Source: Neorhizobium galegae (GTDB lineage Bacteria; Pseudomonadota; Alphaproteobacteria; Rhizobiales; Rhizobiaceae). From it: 64,000 nucleotides of DNA. The stretch covers positions 62,001-126,000 of the forward strand of contig NZ_JAGIPH010000004.1 of NCBI RefSeq assembly GCF_017877135.1, read 5' to 3'. The notes below the pieces were generated by a model. It saw only the letters and a program-made list of their open reading frames with translations, had not been told where the DNA came from and did not search any database. A program made the translations under genes and the position numbers. Positions 61,284 through 64,000 of the stretch are shown here, one piece after another (the stretch's first letter is position 1; every line of letters starts with the position of its first letter).

Positions 61284-62026
61284 GCGGCGTCTCCCAGATA
61301 GATGGCCTTGACCTCGGGATCGCGGGAAATCTCCGCAACGCTGCCCTCGGCAAACAGCCGGCCGGCCGCCAGAACCGAAATCCGGTCGGCAAAGGAGAAG
61401 ACGAGGTCCATGTCATGCTCGATCAGCACCACCGTGACGTCGGAGGGCAGGTCGCGCACGATGGCAAGCACCTCGTGGCGGTCTTCCTCCGGCACGCCCG
61501 CTGCCGGTTCGTCGAGCAGCAGCACCTTCGGCTTCAGCGCGATGGCAAGGGCGATTTCTAGCAGGCGTTGCTTGCCATAGGGCAGGCCGCGCGTCGGCAG
61601 GCACATGACGTCGGCAAGGCGAAAGCGTTCGAGAATATCGGCAGCCTCCGCGGCCGCCTGACTGTCGGATGCAAGCGAACGCCAGAAGCGGGTGCCATGC
61701 CCCAGCCGCTCGCCAACCGCCAGCACCATGGATTCGAGCGGCGTCAGATCGTCAAACAGCTGGTTGATCTGGAAGGTGCGGGCCATGCCCTTTTTCACCC
61801 GCGCAAACGGGCTTGCCTCGGTGATGTCTTCGCCGCCGATCAGGATCCGGCCGCTGCTGGGGGTGAGCGCCCCGGTCAGAAGGTTGATGATGGTGGTCTT
61901 GCCCGCGCCATTGGGGCCGATCAGTGCATGGCGGGCGCCGGGCCGGATGGAGAGCGACACGTCATTGGTAACGACAAGGCCGCCGAAGCGCTTCACCAGC
62001 GCGCGGGTTTCAAGGGCGGGTGTCAT
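61280..62026 (-). CDS. livG: branched-chain amino acid ABC transporter ATPase LivG
   Basis: A 248-residue ATPase: Walker A GPNGAGKTTIINL, family motif FARVKKGMARTFQINQLF, signature-like LPYGKQRLLEIALAI, Walker B LLLDEPAAGV, and the C-terminal VIYLGDAA-like LivG extension. ATG 62026 overlaps the livM stop; the frame is open far upstream but that belongs to livM in another frame. Confidence 0.92.
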   Translation of the reverse strand: MTPALETRALVKRFGGLVVTNDVSLSIRPGARHALIGPNGAGKTTIINLLTGALTPSSGRILIGGEDITEASPFARVKKGMARTFQINQLFDDLTPLESMVLAVGERLGHGTRFWRSLASDSQAAAEAADILERFRLADVMCLPTRGLPYGKQRLLEIALAIALKPKVLLLDEPAAGVPEEDRHEVLAIVRDLPSDVTVVLIEHDMDLVFSFADRISVLAAGRLFAEGSVAEISRDPEVKAIYLGDAA

Positions 62027-63054
62027 GCCTCCTCCTTCGCAAGGGGTGCTGCACTGGGCGCCGCGCGACCGGTTTTCGTCCTTACCCATGCCGTCAGGCG
62101 GGCGGGGTTGATGCGATCGCGTCCGACAAGCACAAGCGCAACCAGAACGAGCCCGATCCAGAACATCCAGTATTGCGGTGTGACGACCGACAGCCAGGCA
62201 CGCAGCACCGTAAAGATCACCGCGCCGATCACGCCGCCATAGAGGTAGCCGACGCCGCCCAGGACCAGAACCAGCAGCACGTCGGCCGAGCGGTGAAAGG
62301 CCAGCACATCCGGCGAGACGAAACTGGTGGTCTGCGTGAGGAGCGCACCGGCAAAGCCGGCATAGACGGCTGAGAGCGTGTAGATGACGACGATGCGGCG
62401 ATTGGGCGAAATGCCGAGCATGGCGGCGCGGCGGCTGTTGCGCTTGATGGCCTTCAGCGACAGGCCGAAGGGCGCATGGACGATGCGGCGCGCGATGACC
62501 AGCGCGGCAAACAGCACGGTGAGGCAATAGAGATAGCCAGTCTGCCCGAACAGGTCGAATTCGAACAGGCCGGCAATCGGATCGATCAGGATACCGCTCA
62601 GCCCATCGGCGCCACCGGTCAGCCAGGCTGCCTGGTTTGCCGCTTCCGAGATGAGCATGCTGACGCCGAAGGTCGTCATCAGCTTGGTGAGGTCGCTGCC
62701 CCGCAGCACCAGATAGCTGGTGGCAAGGCCGAGCAGACCGGCAATCGCACCCGACAGGATAAGGCCGGTGAGCGGTTCTGCGGTGAGATGCAGGCTGAGG
62801 AGGCCCGCCGCATAGGCTCCGACGCCAAAGAAGGCGGCGTGGCCGAGCGACAGGATGCCGGCATAGCCGACGATCAGATCGAGGGACATGGCAAAGAGGG
62901 CGAGAATGGCGATCTCGCTCAGCAGCAATTGTTGCGATGGAAGCGCGAAGGCAGCGCCAAGCGCCAGGATCCAGAAGCCATATTCCAACGGCTTCCAGCG
63001 GGCCTTGCGGCGAAGGAAGGCGCTGGCGAGCGCCTGTCGGGGCAGCGGGCTCAT
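62023..63054 (-). CDS. livM: branched-chain amino acid ABC transporter permease LivM
   Basis: A 343-residue inner-membrane permease with about nine hydrophobic segments. LIVGYAGILSLGHAAFFGVGAY is given in part here as the LivM hallmark; RRAAMLGISPNRRIVVIY contains the cytoplasmic coupling loop. It overlaps livH and livG by 4 bp on either side. Pairs with LivH. Confidence 0.93.
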   Translation of the reverse strand: MSPLPRQALASAFLRRKARWKPLEYGFWILALGAAFALPSQQLLLSEIAILALFAMSLDLIVGYAGILSLGHAAFFGVGAYAAGLLSLHLTAEPLTGLILSGAIAGLLGLATSYLVLRGSDLTKLMTTFGVSMLISEAANQAAWLTGGADGLSGILIDPIAGLFEFDLFGQTGYLYCLTVLFAALVIARRIVHAPFGLSLKAIKRNSRRAAMLGISPNRRIVVIYTLSAVYAGFAGALLTQTTSFVSPDVLAFHRSADVLLVLVLGGVGYLYGGVIGAVIFTVLRAWLSVVTPQYWMFWIGLVLVALVLVGRDRINPARLTAWVRTKTGRAAPSAAPLAKEEA

Positions 63055-63911
63055 CGTCCTCCCTCCCGGAAAAACAGCCCGTTGGGGCGCAGGATGAGAA
63101 AGGCGATCATCACCGCATAGATGATGAAGGCCCCGAGCGAAGGAAGATAATATTTGCCCGCCACATCGGCGATGCCGAGCAAAAGGGCAGCCAGAAACGG
63201 CCCGGTGATGGAGGAGGTGCCGCCGATCGTCACCACGATCATGAAATAGATGAGGTATTTCAACGGGAAGTTCGGATCGAGCCCGAGCAGTTCCACGCCG
63301 AGCGCACCGCCCAATCCGGCAAGGCCCGAACCAAGCGCGAAGGTGAGCACGAAGATCACCGATACATTGATGCCAAGCCCGCGCGCTACCCGCCCATCAT
63401 CCACGGCCGCGCGCAACTGGCTGCCGATGCGGGTGCGGGTAAGCGTCGTTTGCAGCGCAATGGTCAGCAGCGCGCACAAAACGATGATGAAAAGCCGGTA
63501 GCGGCCGATATCGGCGCCGAGCAGGTTGAAGCGTCCGGAGAGCTCTGGCGGCAGCGAGATCAGCTGTTGCTGTCCGCCCATGAAAAAATCCACGCCCGCC
63601 ACGGCCATGAAGACGAGGCCGATGGAAAACAGCACCTGGTCGAGATGGGATGCGGCATAGAGCCGTCGATAAAGCGTCACTTCCAGCACAGCACCCAGCG
63701 CGGCCGAAAACAGGAAGGCCGCGGGAAGGCACCAGTAGAAGGAGATGCCATAGCGGTTCATCAGCACCACGGTCACGTAACCGCCCGCCATGGCAAAGGC
63801 GCCGTGGGCAAGATTGACGAAGTTCATAAGGCCGAGCGTCACGGCAAGCCCGCAGGCGAGAACGAAAAGCAGCATGCCATAGGCAATGCCGTCGAACAGG
63901 ATTGTCAGCAT
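63051..63911 (-). CDS. livH: branched-chain amino acid ABC transporter permease LivH
   Basis: A 286-residue inner-membrane permease: FDGIAYGMLLFVLACGLAV opening, LGLMNFVNLAHGAFAMAGGY hallmark and SSITGPFLAALLLGIADVAG near the end. GGGAGG precedes the ATG. It is the first liv gene in the window; a binding-protein gene is expected just upstream, beyond 64000. Confidence 0.93.
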   Translation of the reverse strand: MLTILFDGIAYGMLLFVLACGLAVTLGLMNFVNLAHGAFAMAGGYVTVVLMNRYGISFYWCLPAAFLFSAALGAVLEVTLYRRLYAASHLDQVLFSIGLVFMAVAGVDFFMGGQQQLISLPPELSGRFNLLGADIGRYRLFIIVLCALLTIALQTTLTRTRIGSQLRAAVDDGRVARGLGINVSVIFVLTFALGSGLAGLGGALGVELLGLDPNFPLKYLIYFMIVVTIGGTSSITGPFLAALLLGIADVAGKYYLPSLGAFIIYAVMIAFLILRPNGLFFREGGR

Positions 63912-63971
63912 CGTTCCTCCCGGGGATGGCGGGGAATGACAGAAAGCGGGTCAGGCGCAGGCGTGTGGTGG

Positions 63972-63997
63972 GTGCCGGAACGCGCACGTTCCGGCAC
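63972..63997 (-). promoter_or_regulatory. 11-bp hairpin upstream of livH
   Basis: GTGCCGGAACG, loop CGCA, CGTTCCGGCAC: a perfect 11-bp stem 60 bp before livH with no T-run. Its place matches the hairpin at 46775-46803 after a binding-protein gene, so it is probably the intercistronic stem following an SBP gene that lies just outside the window. Confidence 0.55.
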
Positions 63998-64000
63998 ACC

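Overview
The window is GC-rich, densely packed DNA with many ATGA start/stop overlaps. Its gene content (split peptide and branched-chain amino acid ABC importers, FCD-type GntR, LysR, MarR and HxlR regulators, a ba3-type oxidase with c-type cytochromes, a rhizobial-style autotransporter) suggests an alphaproteobacterium, most likely of the Hyphomicrobiales (Rhizobium/Agrobacterium/Shinella-like). That placement is inference from gene style, not from a marker gene. I found no rRNA, tRNA, CRISPR array, phage genes or replication origin. Three gene fossils (two transposase pieces and a LysR tail) show past rearrangement in the left third.

Layout. 1-1.3 kb: IS3-family transposase scrap and an HSL-type esterase. 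1.5-10.7 kb: a fused FAD/Fe-S D-lactate (2-hydroxyacid) dehydrogenase, then on the other strand a six-gene respiratory block (diheme c, triheme c, small membrane subunit, CoxB with a CuA site, B-type CoxA, diheme c). Together they could carry electrons from a dehydrogenase through cytochrome c to a high-affinity oxidase. 10.8-20 kb: a detoxification or stress region of short operons with their own regulators: SDR/HxlR, quinone-oxidoreductase-like MDR and secreted lipase, MarR/FAD monooxygenase, an epoxide-hydrolase-like protein, an NADPH-binding protein, and SDR/LysR. The SDR/HxlR promoter has a second copy upstream of the lipase.

20-50 kb: the most distinctive part, a large catabolic and uptake locus. 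A GntR regulator, RidA-like protein and two SDRs lie at its left edge. From a central divergent promoter at about 35.03-35.25 kb, a left arm runs to 23.1 kb (two DUF4438 proteins, Ldh2-type dehydrogenase, amidohydrolase, aminotransferase, uncharacterised TIM-barrel protein, hydantoinase-like enzyme, two Opp/Dpp ATPases, M14 carboxypeptidase). A right arm runs to 49.8 kb (M32 carboxypeptidase, second aminotransferase, VOC protein, AstE/AspA-like deacylase, PuuE-like and AllA-like enzymes, second GntR, epimerase, two Gfo/Idh/MocA dehydrogenases, two peptide-binding proteins, two permeases). The ATPases are only in the left arm and the permeases and binding proteins only in the right arm, so the arms together make one importer. 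An 18-bp GntR-type motif recurs at the central promoter, upstream of the GntR gene, and at the RidA/SDR promoter, suggesting one regulon. I infer import and breakdown of an amino-acid- or peptide-containing compound with ureido, hydantoin or acyl-amide bonds and perhaps a sugar part; the substrate is unknown.

49.9-60.5 kb: an LLM flavin monooxygenase, a Sel1-repeat lipoprotein, a large membrane GT2 glycosyltransferase and, 41 bp behind it, an 1807-residue autotransporter adhesin with near-identical 150-bp internal repeats. 60.6-64 kb: livF-livG-livM-livH of a branched-chain amino acid importer, whose binding-protein gene probably lies just beyond the right edge.
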